This document shows positions 8,744-17,708 of a stretch of DNA of 64,000 nt, piece after piece (positions within the stretch are counted from its first letter, which is position 1; each line of letters begins with the position of its first letter). A model generated the notes under the pieces. It worked only from the letters and a program-made list of their open reading frames with translations. It was not told the DNA's origin and did no database searches. Source of the DNA: Fodinibius halophilus (GTDB lineage: Bacteria > Bacteroidota > Rhodothermia > Balneolales > Balneolaceae); the NCBI RefSeq assembly GCF_011059105.1, contig NZ_JAALLS010000008.1, positions 1 through 64,000 of the forward strand, written 5' to 3'. A program made the translations under genes and the position numbers.

Positions 8744-9943
8744 ATGCGTATCCTCAAATTTATTGGTGCTTTTGTTGGCACTTTTGTGCTCATCTTTTTC
8801 TTGGCTTTCGGCTTTAATCTTGATGCTCTTACTACCCTCTTCAAAAACAGTGGGGACCTGCAGGAAGGTCAAGAGTGGGTAACCCAAGCGACATCCCTTC
8901 GTGGATTGACAGATTATATTGGCGAAAATCCACAGCATTCAGCTGTTGTCTCACAATCGGCTCTTAATCCTGACACTACTATTGCTTACAGTGAGGATGC
9001 GCCCCATACGATGGGAACCTTGTCCAACTTTTTTCTGATCACCACCTATGCCCGACTGGTAGAAGAAAGGAAAATTGATCCCGATTCGCTTATTTCAATA
9101 GATCACATTGATCGTTATCAGCTACCGTATATTGATGCCTCCAATCACGAAAATGCTAAAGCGGTATTATCTGATGAAGGATATATCAATGAACAAAACG
9201 AGGCCCCGCTGGAGGCCTTAATAAAAAAGGCCATTATTTATAATGACCTGGCTATTTCTGACTATCTCTATCAAAAGCTGGGTACTGAAGAGATAAACCG
9301 CACTATTTCGATGTTGGAGTTGCAACAGACTGATACCCCCGTACCTTTTTCCGGATTATATATCACCTTGCATCCCGGATTGCACGGAAATAGTTTCGAA
9401 ACGCACTTCAAGAAATTAAAGAATCTCCCTGATAGTACTTTCCGCGATTCTGTACTGAATACTACACGAAAGTACATCGATAACACTGCTTTCCATGAAA
9501 AAGTAAACAGTCGGTTTTCTGAGCAACAAGGATTGGGCGTTGGTTTTACGGAACGACGTGATTTACTACACCTTTTCCCAAAATCAACAGCCACAGAACT
9601 TTCGCACTTGATGATAGAGCTCGAACAAGACAGCTTACTCTCCCCCGCTGTTTCAAAACGTGTAAAGGAGATTATGAGCTGGCCGTATAATGAGCAAAGT
9701 CTGAATAGCGATTTTAAGTATTACGGGGCCATTTATGACAATCGGCTCGGTCTCCTCAACGGTATCGATTACGGAGCTTCCGTTTACTCGGGCGAACCCT
9801 TTGGACAAGCGGTTTTCTTTGATTCGCTGCAAGTAGCCTTCTGGTTTCATATGAGCAGCAACCTGATGCACCAGGATTACCAGCAACGGCTAATGTGGGA
9901 TCCGGCCCTGCGAACAGCTACGCTTCAGGAAATCAATAATTAG
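8744..9943 (+). CDS. Beta-lactamase-like exported protein, active site degenerate
   Basis: A 399 aa protein with one N-terminal membrane segment (residues 3-24), then a region that resembles the class A beta-lactamase / serine hydrolase fold. TMGTLSNFFLITTYARLVEE at about 89-108 matches the SxxK helix region, and IIYNDLAISDYLYQKLG near 164 matches the SDN region. The catalytic Ser and Lys positions read Thr92 and Asn95 (TLSN), the SDN position reads YND, and no KTG triad is evident. The fold assignment is my alignment by eye. If correct this is a membrane-anchored pseudoenzyme facing the periplasm. It stands alone, 135 bases behind the DUF819 gene. Confidence 0.6.
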   Translation: MRILKFIGAFVGTFVLIFFLAFGFNLDALTTLFKNSGDLQEGQEWVTQATSLRGLTDYIGENPQHSAVVSQSALNPDTTIAYSEDAPHTMGTLSNFFLITTYARLVEERKIDPDSLISIDHIDRYQLPYIDASNHENAKAVLSDEGYINEQNEAPLEALIKKAIIYNDLAISDYLYQKLGTEEINRTISMLELQQTDTPVPFSGLYITLHPGLHGNSFETHFKKLKNLPDSTFRDSVLNTTRKYIDNTAFHEKVNSRFSEQQGLGVGFTERRDLLHLFPKSTATELSHLMIELEQDSLLSPAVSKRVKEIMSWPYNEQSLNSDFKYYGAIYDNRLGLLNGIDYGASVYSGEPFGQAVFFDSLQVAFWFHMSSNLMHQDYQQRLMWDPALRTATLQEINN

Positions 9944-9986
9944 TTTATATTACTGCCATCAACATTCATATAAAACTATATTGGTT

Positions 9987-10151
9987 ATGGCTAAATCTGG
10001 AAAAGTAAATGAAACCGTACGCGGTGGAATAACATTGGGAACGGCACTGGCTGTCACAATATCGTGGTCGCTTAACAAATCCATTTTATGGGCTATTATT
10101 CACGGTCTACTCAGCTGGTTCTATGTAATTTATTACGCATTTTTCTTATAA
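9987..10151 (+). CDS. Small membrane protein, 54 aa
   Basis: ATG to TAA reading frame of 54 codons: a short basic N-terminus (MAKSGKVNETVRGG), then two hydrophobic stretches (ITLGTALAVTISWSL and ILWAIIHGLLSWFYVIYYAF) ending at a C-terminal FFL. It fits exactly in the 229-base gap between the beta-lactamase-like gene and the next membrane protein, on the same strand, with 21 bases to the following start. I do not recognise a named family. The hydrophobic pattern and the gap-filling position argue for a real gene. Confidence 0.6.
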   Translation: MAKSGKVNETVRGGITLGTALAVTISWSLNKSILWAIIHGLLSWFYVIYYAFFL

Positions 10152-10172
10152 CCTATTGGCAATATCTCCTAG

Positions 10173-10655
10173 ATGAACAGTTACAAGTTTCTTTACCTTT
10201 TTTGGCTTCTTCCCCTGTCATTTCTTTTTCTAATTGGGCAACAGAGCTTGGTCTATTATGGCATTAATGATACCTTTGAAAATGGTACCAGCTATACCGC
10301 AGAGGTTGTAGACTTCGACCTCAAACAAATTGCTGCCCAAACAAATGGCTATATTATTCTTCGGTTCGAAACCAACAAGGGTGAAGAAATTGAAAGAAAA
10401 CTTTCTCTGCCTGTAGAAATGGCTGGAGAACTTCAGCAAATTCGGGTCGTTCCGGTTCGTTACAATCCTGGAGGTTGGCAAGAGATTCTACTATTACCGA
10501 CTATTGAGACCCAAAAGAGTTTGGTATGGACAAATGCCCTTATGGCTTTTGTAGCACTGCTTATAACATTTGGTATTTCCATAACCGCCCATCGCTTTGC
10601 TAACAAAAAGTTAACAGAAGAAGACCAAGAACTGGTTATTGAAAGAATTGATTAA
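10173..10655 (+). CDS. DUF3592-like membrane protein
   Basis: A 160 aa protein with one membrane helix near residues 5-22 and another at about 114-136, enclosing an extracytoplasmic beta-rich domain. That domain contains SYTAEVVDFD, YIILRFETNKGEE and VPVRYNPGGWQE, the pattern of DUF3592 domains (a value of the form 'V.V.YNP..P'). The function of the family is not established. It is closely spaced with the small membrane protein before it and with the methylase after it (6 bases), so it is probably cotranscribed. Confidence 0.65.
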   Translation: MNSYKFLYLFWLLPLSFLFLIGQQSLVYYGINDTFENGTSYTAEVVDFDLKQIAAQTNGYIILRFETNKGEEIERKLSLPVEMAGELQQIRVVPVRYNPGGWQEILLLPTIETQKSLVWTNALMAFVALLITFGISITAHRFANKKLTEEDQELVIERID

Positions 10656-10661
10656 GTTGTT

Positions 10662-11387
10662 ATGACGACGGAACAGTCTCAGAAAGGCACCCTTTACCTT
10701 GTCCCCAATACCCTTGGTAAAACCCCCGAAAACAATACCATCCCCGATTATGTGTTAAATATCATCCGTCAGCTGGATGTGTTGATTGTCGAGAACGTTC
10801 AAACGGCCTCGCGCTATCTGCAATGGGTAGGAGATACCATTCCCGAATATGAAATTGATTTCTTTGTACTAAATAAAAAGACTCCAATACAGGAGATTAT
10901 CTCTTTTATAAAACCACTCAAGCAGGGAAAAGATGCGGGATTAATTTCAGAAGCGGGATGTCCGGTTGTTGCCGATCCGGGATCAGAGCTTATTAAGTTA
11001 GCCCATGACAATGACATCACGGTTTCCCCATTAGTAGGTCCTTCTTCAATACTGCTGGCCCTGATGGGATCCGGGTTTAACGGCCAACAGTTCAGTTTTC
11101 ACGGGTATCTGCCTATCGACAAAAACAAAAGACAGTCTGCTATTACCCAACTCGAAAAGGAATCCCAAAAAACAGGCAGCACCCAAATATTTATGGAGGC
11201 GCCCCATCGTAATGATGCAGTTAAAAAGGATGTAATAAGATTGTGTCAGCCGCAAACCCGATTTTGCACGGCAACAAATCTTACCCTGCCTGATGAGCTT
11301 ATTATCTCTAAAAAGATTTCGGAATGGCGAAAAGATGCCGGTCTCTCTATACACAAAGAGCCTACCATCTTTTTGATCTATGCATAA
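10662..11387 (+). CDS. Tetrapyrrole-methylase-family SAM methyltransferase (RsmI-like)
   Basis: A 241 aa member of the fold that includes RsmI, the 16S rRNA C1402 2'-O-methyltransferase. It has the N-terminal GTLYLVPNTLGKT segment, the SAM-binding SEAGCPVVADPG motif near residue 104 and the GPSSILLALMGSGF loop. In the phylum a shorter RsmI paralogue with this N-terminus is common. The bacterial RsmI proper usually begins with 'LYLVATPIGNL', so this protein may be a paralogue with a different target. It is followed by a good terminator shared with the convergent ankyrin gene. Confidence 0.8.
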   Translation: MTTEQSQKGTLYLVPNTLGKTPENNTIPDYVLNIIRQLDVLIVENVQTASRYLQWVGDTIPEYEIDFFVLNKKTPIQEIISFIKPLKQGKDAGLISEAGCPVVADPGSELIKLAHDNDITVSPLVGPSSILLALMGSGFNGQQFSFHGYLPIDKNKRQSAITQLEKESQKTGSTQIFMEAPHRNDAVKKDVIRLCQPQTRFCTATNLTLPDELIISKKISEWRKDAGLSIHKEPTIFLIYA

Positions 11388-11388
11388 A

Positions 11389-11416
11389 AAAGCCCACTCT
11401 GAAAAGAGCAGGCTTT
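11389..11416. terminator. Bidirectional terminator hairpin
   Basis: AAAGCCCACTCT (11389-11400) pairs with AGAGCAGGCTTT (11405-11416) across a GAAA loop, with two central mismatches. A-rich and T-rich flanks on both sides fit termination of the plus-strand methylase and the minus-strand ankyrin gene. Confidence 0.75.
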
Positions 11417-11444
11417 CGTAATTAATTAACTACCAATACAGATC

Positions 11445-11822
11445 CTAAGCTCCGGCATCTTCAAGCACGTGAACGATATGATCATGATGTTTGACACTGG
11501 CCTGATCTTTAGCTGACCAACCTCGATTATCGACAACACTTACATCGCTGTGATGTTGAACTAACAGTTGGACAATCTCATCGTGGCCATTATTTGAAGC
11601 CCAATACAAGGCATTGGTTCCACGATTATCTCGAATATTAACATCGGCCCCATGCTCCAATAGCACCTGTACGACATTGAGATGCCCGTGTTTGGCTGCC
11701 TTCATTAATGCAGTGCGGTTGTGTTCGTCCGAAGTATCAACATCTTCTCCGTGTTGCAGACGTTGCTTAACGTCTATCATATCTCCACTCTCTGCTGCTT
11801 CTAGAAAAGCGTTTTCTTCCAT
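11445..11822 (-). CDS. Ankyrin repeat protein
   Basis: A 125 aa protein made of about three and a half ankyrin repeats: each repeat carries the G-x-TALMKAAKHGHLNVVQVLL type signature (here RTALMKAAKHGHLNVVQ and TNALYWASNNGHDEIVQLLV, then GWSAKDQASVKHHDHIV). There is no signal peptide, so it is probably a cytoplasmic interaction module. The start has a GGAG ribosome-binding site in the sequence before the ATG. No catalytic domain is present, and the partner is unknown. It stands alone, 157 bases after the peptidase gene on the same strand. Confidence 0.88.
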   Translation of the reverse strand: MEENAFLEAAESGDMIDVKQRLQHGEDVDTSDEHNRTALMKAAKHGHLNVVQVLLEHGADVNIRDNRGTNALYWASNNGHDEIVQLLVQHHSDVSVVDNRGWSAKDQASVKHHDHIVHVLEDAGA

Positions 11823-11928
11823 ATCTCATCTCCTTCATTAAGTTGAGGTGGGTGTTACTAGTATTGTAACCGATTCCATGATCAGAATCAACTTTTGAAG
11901 CAAAATCAAAGATCATTATCAAAAGAAA

Positions 11929-11952
11929 AAGGGGCACCGAACGGTCCCCCTT
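11929..11952 (-). terminator. Terminator of the peptidase-MscS-ATPase unit
   Basis: On the minus strand the arms AAGGGGGACC and GGTGCCCCTT enclose a short loop with one internal mismatch and are followed by a T-rich run (TTTTTCTTTT), 26 bases after the peptidase stop codon. Confidence 0.75.
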
Positions 11953-11978
11953 GTAACCCATAATTAATTACCACCCAC

Positions 11979-13628
11979 TTACTCTAAGCCAAGCACCTCT
12001 TTGCCTTGTTCAAAGGTAACATCAACAGGAATAGACTGTTCAGAGAGACGATCTAATGATTTCTGAAGCTGACCTCCAACTTGTCCATACTTTTCTACAA
12101 AATCGGCAACGCCTTCGTAGTCTCCATCTCCCTGCATGGTCAATATCTTATTTGACAACGAGTCGGTGGCCTCGGCAATCTTATCAAAATTCACCCTATA
12201 GGTTTTAGATTGTTCATCATAGGTAAATGCTCCCATTTCTTTAAAATAATTAAACCGAATAAGGTTAGCTTTACCATGTGCACTGGATGATCCAAACCGA
12301 ATAGACCGAAATATACTTGCCATAAAAGTCACATAATTATCTTCGATCGCCCCTTCGGTAACCATATCATCTTTTCGTAACTCCGATACCATATAAAGTC
12401 CCAGCACGTCGGCTTTCCCTTCTTCCAGGGCCGATGCATGCTCTTTAAGGGCCTCACGCACTGTTCCCTTCTCGTTAATAGTGTTTTTAATTCCCAATCC
12501 GTGGGCCACTTCGTGGAACATCGTGTTACCAAAGAAAGCATCGAAGGTAATGTACTGGCGCTGGTCTTCGGCGATCAATACTTCAGAAATAGGCTCTAAA
12601 ATCTTATCGTATTTAGCACGCATTGCATTTTTCAACTGCAAACGACGGGTGCCTTTTTCGAGCTGTACCTCTTCGTCGTTGGGCAAGTTAATGGCAATGG
12701 TTTTAGATCCGGCATTTGCATCCCCGGCATAATAGATGGCATCATAGGCGTTGAGGTCAGAATCACGGCCCGGCGTCTCCTGCTTGTACTCCGCGTCTAC
12801 CGGCAGGCCTTCCTGCAGATCAGGTAGCACTTTGGTATACTTTGATAACCGCTCACTCCACTCCTTATCTTTGATCAACACAAAGGTTTCGTGTGCAGCT
12901 TTATATCCAAACAGCTGATCTTCATAGGTTTCAATAGGCCCGATGACCACCTCAATGGTATTGTCTTTCATATCCATCCAGGCCATATCACTGGCACGGT
13001 AGTTATCGGTAAGCAAGGCTTCGGCACGAAGATTTAGATATTTTTTCAGCCCTTCGTCTTCGGCCAGCTTTGCGGCTTCTTTCAGCTTTTGGGCCGCTAA
13101 CTCATGCTGTTCGGCAAATGCTTCATGGTAAGGTACCGTTTTCAGATCTCCTTCATCATCACGGCGAACCAGAGTGTACAGATCATCTTTTGTCTCAGAA
13201 CCCCAATTATTAAATTCTTCCTTTGTCATATCGGCCGGATAAAAATTTGCTCCTTCCGGCTTGGGTCCTACTCCCTCAACAAAGGGCTCGTTGCCATTCA
13301 GCCGATCCCAGGGTCCATAATTTATTTCAGCAAAGCGTTTCTCTTTGGCATTATTCAGCCTTGCCATCAATTTTTCTTTATCCCCGTAGGCTTCCATCCA
13401 AAAGACTTCTTCCATCGCTTTAGCTGCATCAATAAGCAGAGGAATCATCTCTCGCTGATTCTCACTAAGCGTAGAAAGATCGGCTTCAAGGGTATATTCG
13501 GTATATTGGCCAAGCCTCTCGTCGATTGTCATTGAATCGGCAACCTGATCAGTTGAAGAGCTACATGCGACCAGAAAATACAGCGCACAAACAACACAAA
13601 CATTAGAAATAGTATCCGAAGATATCAT
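11979..13628 (-). CDS. M49-like zinc metallopeptidase lipoprotein
   Basis: A 549 aa protein with an N-terminal lipoprotein signal (hydrophobic core followed by the lipobox LVAC at about residues 19-22). Near residue 370 it has the zinc-binding HEVAHGLG and about 34 residues later the second-ligand motif EEGKAD, the arrangement of dipeptidyl-peptidase III (M49) relatives. Classical M49 enzymes have HELLGH and EECRAD, so this is the shorter-motif branch common in Bacteroidota. Expected to cleave peptides at the cell envelope. It follows the MscS gene by 16 bases and is the last gene of that unit. Confidence 0.85.
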   Translation of the reverse strand: MISSDTISNVCVVCALYFLVACSSSTDQVADSMTIDERLGQYTEYTLEADLSTLSENQREMIPLLIDAAKAMEEVFWMEAYGDKEKLMARLNNAKEKRFAEINYGPWDRLNGNEPFVEGVGPKPEGANFYPADMTKEEFNNWGSETKDDLYTLVRRDDEGDLKTVPYHEAFAEQHELAAQKLKEAAKLAEDEGLKKYLNLRAEALLTDNYRASDMAWMDMKDNTIEVVIGPIETYEDQLFGYKAAHETFVLIKDKEWSERLSKYTKVLPDLQEGLPVDAEYKQETPGRDSDLNAYDAIYYAGDANAGSKTIAINLPNDEEVQLEKGTRRLQLKNAMRAKYDKILEPISEVLIAEDQRQYITFDAFFGNTMFHEVAHGLGIKNTINEKGTVREALKEHASALEEGKADVLGLYMVSELRKDDMVTEGAIEDNYVTFMASIFRSIRFGSSSAHGKANLIRFNYFKEMGAFTYDEQSKTYRVNFDKIAEATDSLSNKILTMQGDGDYEGVADFVEKYGQVGGQLQKSLDRLSEQSIPVDVTFEQGKEVLGLE

Positions 13629-13644
13629 AGGTATTAAGGTAGTT

Positions 13645-14637
13645 TTAATGGTAATTAATCGCTTGTTTAGGTATTAGATTACGTTCTTTCAGCTCTCTCA
13701 ATATTAATTCGGTCATATCACTTTTGAAAGGAAACTCGTACCGAATATCCAACACATAGGCCTTTACCCGGAGCTTGACTATAAAATTTTCTTCATGCAC
13801 CTCGTTGAGCATAATCACAGAAACCGGCTTCTGCAGATAGACATACCGAGATGAAACTACGGCCTTGTAGGCAATACGCTTAACTGCCTCAACATCAACA
13901 TCCATTGGCAAAAATATTTCGGCCACAACCATGCAATCCAGTGCACCGGCGTTCGCGTTTGAAACAGCTTTATTCATGAGCTCCCCATTGGGGATAGAAA
14001 CAATAGAATCATCGGGTGTAACAACGCGACTCGAACGTAGCCCAATGGCTAACACCTCACCGTAATAATTTCCAACCTCAATCTTATCTCCCACCTGGAA
14101 GGGACGATCGAGGATAATCATAAACCCGCCAAAAATATTTTTAAGGATATCCTGTGCCGCAAACCCCACAGCAATACCTACAGATGCCAATACTGTAAGT
14201 ACCGTACCAACCGGTGGGTTAATAACACCGGCAATAATCACATATAAAGCAAACACCCAGATAAAAAGTCGGAATACCGGCACTGTCCGTTTAATACCCA
14301 GTCGGTAATTCGTGAAACGTTCCGAAAGGTTATCCAGGATTATTACCACCAGTTTATTTGCAAAGTAGGTGATTATAAGTAAAATGATGATGCCCAAGAT
14401 AGAACCGAAAGAAATTAGATTTTTGAATTCCTTAAGAGTGCTTTCTGCATCATCTGGTACAGAAGCTGTGGTATCATCTGTAGCCTTGCTTGTCCCTGCG
14501 GTATCAACCTGTATGGGACCAACAATTGTTACCGTATCTTGCTGCTGCTGAAATGATGCTATATTTTTTGCCGAAACACTGCCGAACGTTCCTAAAAGCA
14601 GCAGAAATAAACTCAATAATATTCGTTGCATATCCAT
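13645..14637 (-). CDS. Small-conductance mechanosensitive channel (MscS family)
   Basis: A 330 aa channel with a cleavable signal peptide (residues 1-23), a short Thr/Asp-rich extracytoplasmic segment, and three membrane segments. The third is the pore helix ASVGIAVGFAAQDILKNIFG, followed by GGFMIILDRPFQVGDKIEV, the hallmark of the MscS beta domain. It would release solutes on hypo-osmotic shock. It begins 4 bases after the upstream ATPase stop and precedes the M49-like peptidase by 16 bases, so the three are one transcription unit. A second ATG two codons in is also possible. Confidence 0.93.
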   Translation of the reverse strand: MDMQRILLSLFLLLLGTFGSVSAKNIASFQQQQDTVTIVGPIQVDTAGTSKATDDTTASVPDDAESTLKEFKNLISFGSILGIIILLIITYFANKLVVIILDNLSERFTNYRLGIKRTVPVFRLFIWVFALYVIIAGVINPPVGTVLTVLASVGIAVGFAAQDILKNIFGGFMIILDRPFQVGDKIEVGNYYGEVLAIGLRSSRVVTPDDSIVSIPNGELMNKAVSNANAGALDCMVVAEIFLPMDVDVEAVKRIAYKAVVSSRYVYLQKPVSVIMLNEVHEENFIVKLRVKAYVLDIRYEFPFKSDMTELILRELKERNLIPKQAINYH

Positions 14638-14641
14638 AATC

Positions 14642-17512
14642 TTACACCAAGTGTATAATATTCCGTTCTTTAAGTACGCGTATAATCTGTCGGTACATCA
14701 GATGATTAATAGCATACATGCCTTCTTTTTCGACCAACAGCCCGCGTGATTGCAACCGATTAATCATTAACCTGCTCTTTTCTTTTGTGGTATGTGAAAC
14801 CATAGATAACTGTTCATCGGTAAGTGTATCGTGCAGTACAAAAGCCGCCAGTGTAAATAGCACTTGTGGGTTCAAATCCTCAATCATTTCCAGCGAAGTC
14901 ACCTCTAACGGCTGTATATAGCAACACCTATCATCGAACTTACGAATTGATCGAATCCAAAAAATCATTGCCACCGAAGCATTACCCTCGGCCAGTTCAG
15001 TCAACTTTTCAAAGTAATCTTCCTGTAAATACTTTTGCTCTTTATCTTCATCGTCCATTAGTTTTAGATAACTGCGTGACTTAGTTGTCTCATTGTCAGC
15101 TTCAAAATGCAAGGTGTAACCGCTGGAGCGATGACGATTCAAAATCACTCTTTTTATTTGTGTTGCATCAAGCACATCGGTGGTAGTAAAATGCGAAAAG
15201 TACTCACTCAACTGTACTGTTTTATCCAAAAAACGCCACGCATAACGAGAACAACTGGCAATCCAGAACACCTGATTTTTTGTCTCAGAAATTAAATAGC
15301 AAAACTTTTCAATTGCTTCGTATCCATTTAAATTACGTACAAAGCAGTTTTGTATATTTTCAATGCACACAACTTTGTGATCCGACCATCCAGTAATTTT
15401 TTCAACAATCTCTTGAATAGATTTCACTCCACTGATATCAAGTTCATCAGCCAACAGTTCTACCAGCTGTTGTTCGCTCCAAATTGTGTCTTGCAGGGTA
15501 ATATGGATCGTCTTGCTACCAGTTATTTCAGACTCAATCGTTAAATTTAGAAAGGTAGATTTTCCACTACCCTTTTCCCCCACTACAGCTAATGTAGCCG
15601 GAAACGACTGCTGCCATTTCTCATAGGCCTTCTTAATAATACCCGATGAATCCAGTAGCTGTACATAAAACCGTTGATCGGCGACCGCATCAAAGTTAAA
15701 AAGCCGCTGATAAATATAAGGCAGCTCTCTCATTTTCTGATCAGTATCCGATAAGTATGTAGCAATATCAGCGCGCTTAGTTTCCTGGATCTCTTTTTTC
15801 ATAAACCCAAGAAATAAGGCCACGGTCTCTACTACTGTCTTAATCTTGCGCCATCCAAACCGACTCCATAAGGCCAATTGATCCTGGACACGCGCCATCC
15901 GAGACTGAACTACTGTCTGCCAACCCTTTGTCGTTTCTTTGGCTTTGTACTTGGCATTCAATAATTGCAGCTCATTGCGGTCACCTTCATGTACTATTCC
16001 CAGCAACAGCTGGGTAAACGAGGTATGTCCTTCCGCGATGGTATTCATAATTTCGCGATGTTTCTCAACTGACCTACTTTGTATATCCTCGACGATTTTA
16101 TTCAGCCTTTGTAAAGCCTCCGAAGCTGCCTCTTGGGCCTCAGCTTTCTGTTCTTTCTGACTGTTTTCTTCTACAGGTATTGCCGAATCTAAATTTACAT
16201 CGATCACACTTGAAATATCATGGATATCCTCCAACAGCTCCGATATGAATTCAGCATATTGTTCTTTTAGCGGTTCAACAGCATTTACCACCTGCTCTCG
16301 TATCGATCGAACCACCAAGAGGCGCCAATCTATTGATTGATGATCTAGTTTCGGAGGGTTTTCCTGCAGGTCTATATCATACAGCAACGTACCTTGCTGC
16401 GATGTCTGGTTGGCTCTCAATAATAAATCATCAAAAAAGTGTTCAACCTTTCTCGCAAACACCTGCTGTTCAATCTCCTTTCTTAAACGGTTACTCATCT
16501 GTTCATCCACCAGCTTCATCAGCTTTGGCTTAAGCTGGCTGACCTGCTTTGCAGACGTTTCTTGTTTATCCCCCTGTAAAAGCTCTTGCAATTCATTAAG
16601 CGGATTAATGATAACATCTGCAAAATAAGATTGCAGGTCATCAGAAAACGTTGAACAACGATCAACAATATCTTGGTGCAGGTTATAGAACTCGGAAATC
16701 AACTCAGTACGTCCATACAACAATTTTTGTGCCTGACTCCATGAGTCCCCTTGCGATTGCAACTTCTGATCCACCTCTTTGCTACGGTATCCGATGCGAG
16801 CTTCACGATAATAGGCAGATCGGCGTTCTATGGTACCTGTCCGTTCGGCAGCTTCTTTAATTTCGGATTCCAGCCGATCGATGTCATCAGCTACTGTTTG
16901 CGTAACCTGCTCCTTTCCTTCTTTAAGTTTTTTCTCCAGCTTTTCTGCCAAGGCTACCCACTCTTCTACCATTATTTCTTCTTCAGCAGATGTCCGAGCA
17001 ACCAGCTGATCTTCAACTTCTGAAATCATCTGCAGCTGTATCCGTTGTAACTGTTGATGCCACCCCACAATTATATCTGCTTCCAGCAAGTGATACCTTA
17101 CTATCCCCTGTAAAGGAACAGCCTGCTGCCAATTTTCCGGGACGGACTGTACTGCGTGTTTCACTCTTTTAGCCATAGCTACGTACAGTGAATCCCCATC
17201 TTGTACCACAAACCGCTCTTTGCCCTGCTGCCATTTTATATTGGCAGGAAATTGTTCAGCCACCTCATCAACAGCCGACTGATATTTTTGGGTTAGTTGC
17301 TTTGCCGATTCCTCAGCCAACAGCTTTTGCAAAGCTCTTAAGGTACTAGACAAACTTTCTCGGAAATTTTGCTCCTTTTTCTCCAGAGCAGAAATATATT
17401 GAACTATCTGCTGGCGGCTATCATACCATTGCTCAACATGAGCATCAATTTCAGATAATAAATTATCACTCAGAACGCGCTGTAACTCTTCGTGAAACGC
17501 TTGTTTATTCAA
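14642..17512 (-). CDS. Large coiled-coil protein with C-terminal P-loop ATPase domain
   Basis: A 956 aa soluble protein. Residues 1-600 are almost entirely Glu/Gln/Lys-rich helices of coiled-coil type. Residues 640-800 form a P-loop ATPase with Walker A GEKGSGKST (645-653), Walker B-like VVCIENI (714-720), and a sensor-like WIASCSRYAW, then ILNRHRSSGY, which recalls AAA/STAND ATPases. The C-terminal 120 residues look like a winged helix (LSMVSHTTKEKSRLMINRLQ). No membrane segment is obvious apart from a weak one near 560. I do not recognise a named family. It heads the unit with mscS and the M49 peptidase, so a role in sensing or remodelling at the envelope is possible but unproven. Confidence 0.75.
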   Translation of the reverse strand: MNKQAFHEELQRVLSDNLLSEIDAHVEQWYDSRQQIVQYISALEKKEQNFRESLSSTLRALQKLLAEESAKQLTQKYQSAVDEVAEQFPANIKWQQGKERFVVQDGDSLYVAMAKRVKHAVQSVPENWQQAVPLQGIVRYHLLEADIIVGWHQQLQRIQLQMISEVEDQLVARTSAEEEIMVEEWVALAEKLEKKLKEGKEQVTQTVADDIDRLESEIKEAAERTGTIERRSAYYREARIGYRSKEVDQKLQSQGDSWSQAQKLLYGRTELISEFYNLHQDIVDRCSTFSDDLQSYFADVIINPLNELQELLQGDKQETSAKQVSQLKPKLMKLVDEQMSNRLRKEIEQQVFARKVEHFFDDLLLRANQTSQQGTLLYDIDLQENPPKLDHQSIDWRLLVVRSIREQVVNAVEPLKEQYAEFISELLEDIHDISSVIDVNLDSAIPVEENSQKEQKAEAQEAASEALQRLNKIVEDIQSRSVEKHREIMNTIAEGHTSFTQLLLGIVHEGDRNELQLLNAKYKAKETTKGWQTVVQSRMARVQDQLALWSRFGWRKIKTVVETVALFLGFMKKEIQETKRADIATYLSDTDQKMRELPYIYQRLFNFDAVADQRFYVQLLDSSGIIKKAYEKWQQSFPATLAVVGEKGSGKSTFLNLTIESEITGSKTIHITLQDTIWSEQQLVELLADELDISGVKSIQEIVEKITGWSDHKVVCIENIQNCFVRNLNGYEAIEKFCYLISETKNQVFWIASCSRYAWRFLDKTVQLSEYFSHFTTTDVLDATQIKRVILNRHRSSGYTLHFEADNETTKSRSYLKLMDDEDKEQKYLQEDYFEKLTELAEGNASVAMIFWIRSIRKFDDRCCYIQPLEVTSLEMIEDLNPQVLFTLAAFVLHDTLTDEQLSMVSHTTKEKSRLMINRLQSRGLLVEKEGMYAINHLMYRQIIRVLKERNIIHLV

Positions 17513-17558
17513 TAGTTTTGCCCATTTATTTTTTAGTTTTATATAATGTCAGCAAAAA

Positions 17559-17708
17559 ATGAGGAAATACAAACTATTACCGATAGTCTCAATATATATT
17601 CTGCTATTTATTCTTGCGCAAATATTAGTTAATTTCGATCATAGCTTTCAGCACGTAATATGCAATCAAAGGTGTCAGTCAAACTTATCTTACATAAACT
17701 GCGAATGA
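17559..17708 (+). CDS. Possible tiny membrane peptide, 49 aa
   Basis: An ATG to TGA frame beginning MRKYKLLPIVSIYILLFILA, a basic start followed by one hydrophobic helix, then a Cys-containing tail. Its stop overlaps an alternative amidase ATG at 17705 in the ATGA arrangement often seen in coupled genes. It also overlaps the longer amidase reading frame, so one of the two must be wrong if both are read. Could be chance in an AT-rich divergent region. Confidence 0.25.
   Translation: MRKYKLLPIVSIYILLFILAQILVNFDHSFQHVICNQRCQSNLSYINCE

Noticed and set aside
11767-11961. 64-codon minus-strand frame upstream of the ankyrin gene
   Set aside because: It overlaps the terminator and the ankyrin gene start, with no domain or coding signal.
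13104-13535. 143-codon plus-strand frame opposite the M49-like peptidase gene
   Set aside because: Antisense shadow; the peptidase has zinc motifs and a lipobox, the opposite frame does not.
14850-14890. GGGTTCAAATCCT, resembling a tRNA T-loop
   Set aside because: No cloverleaf or acceptor stem around it, and it is inside the large ATPase coding region.
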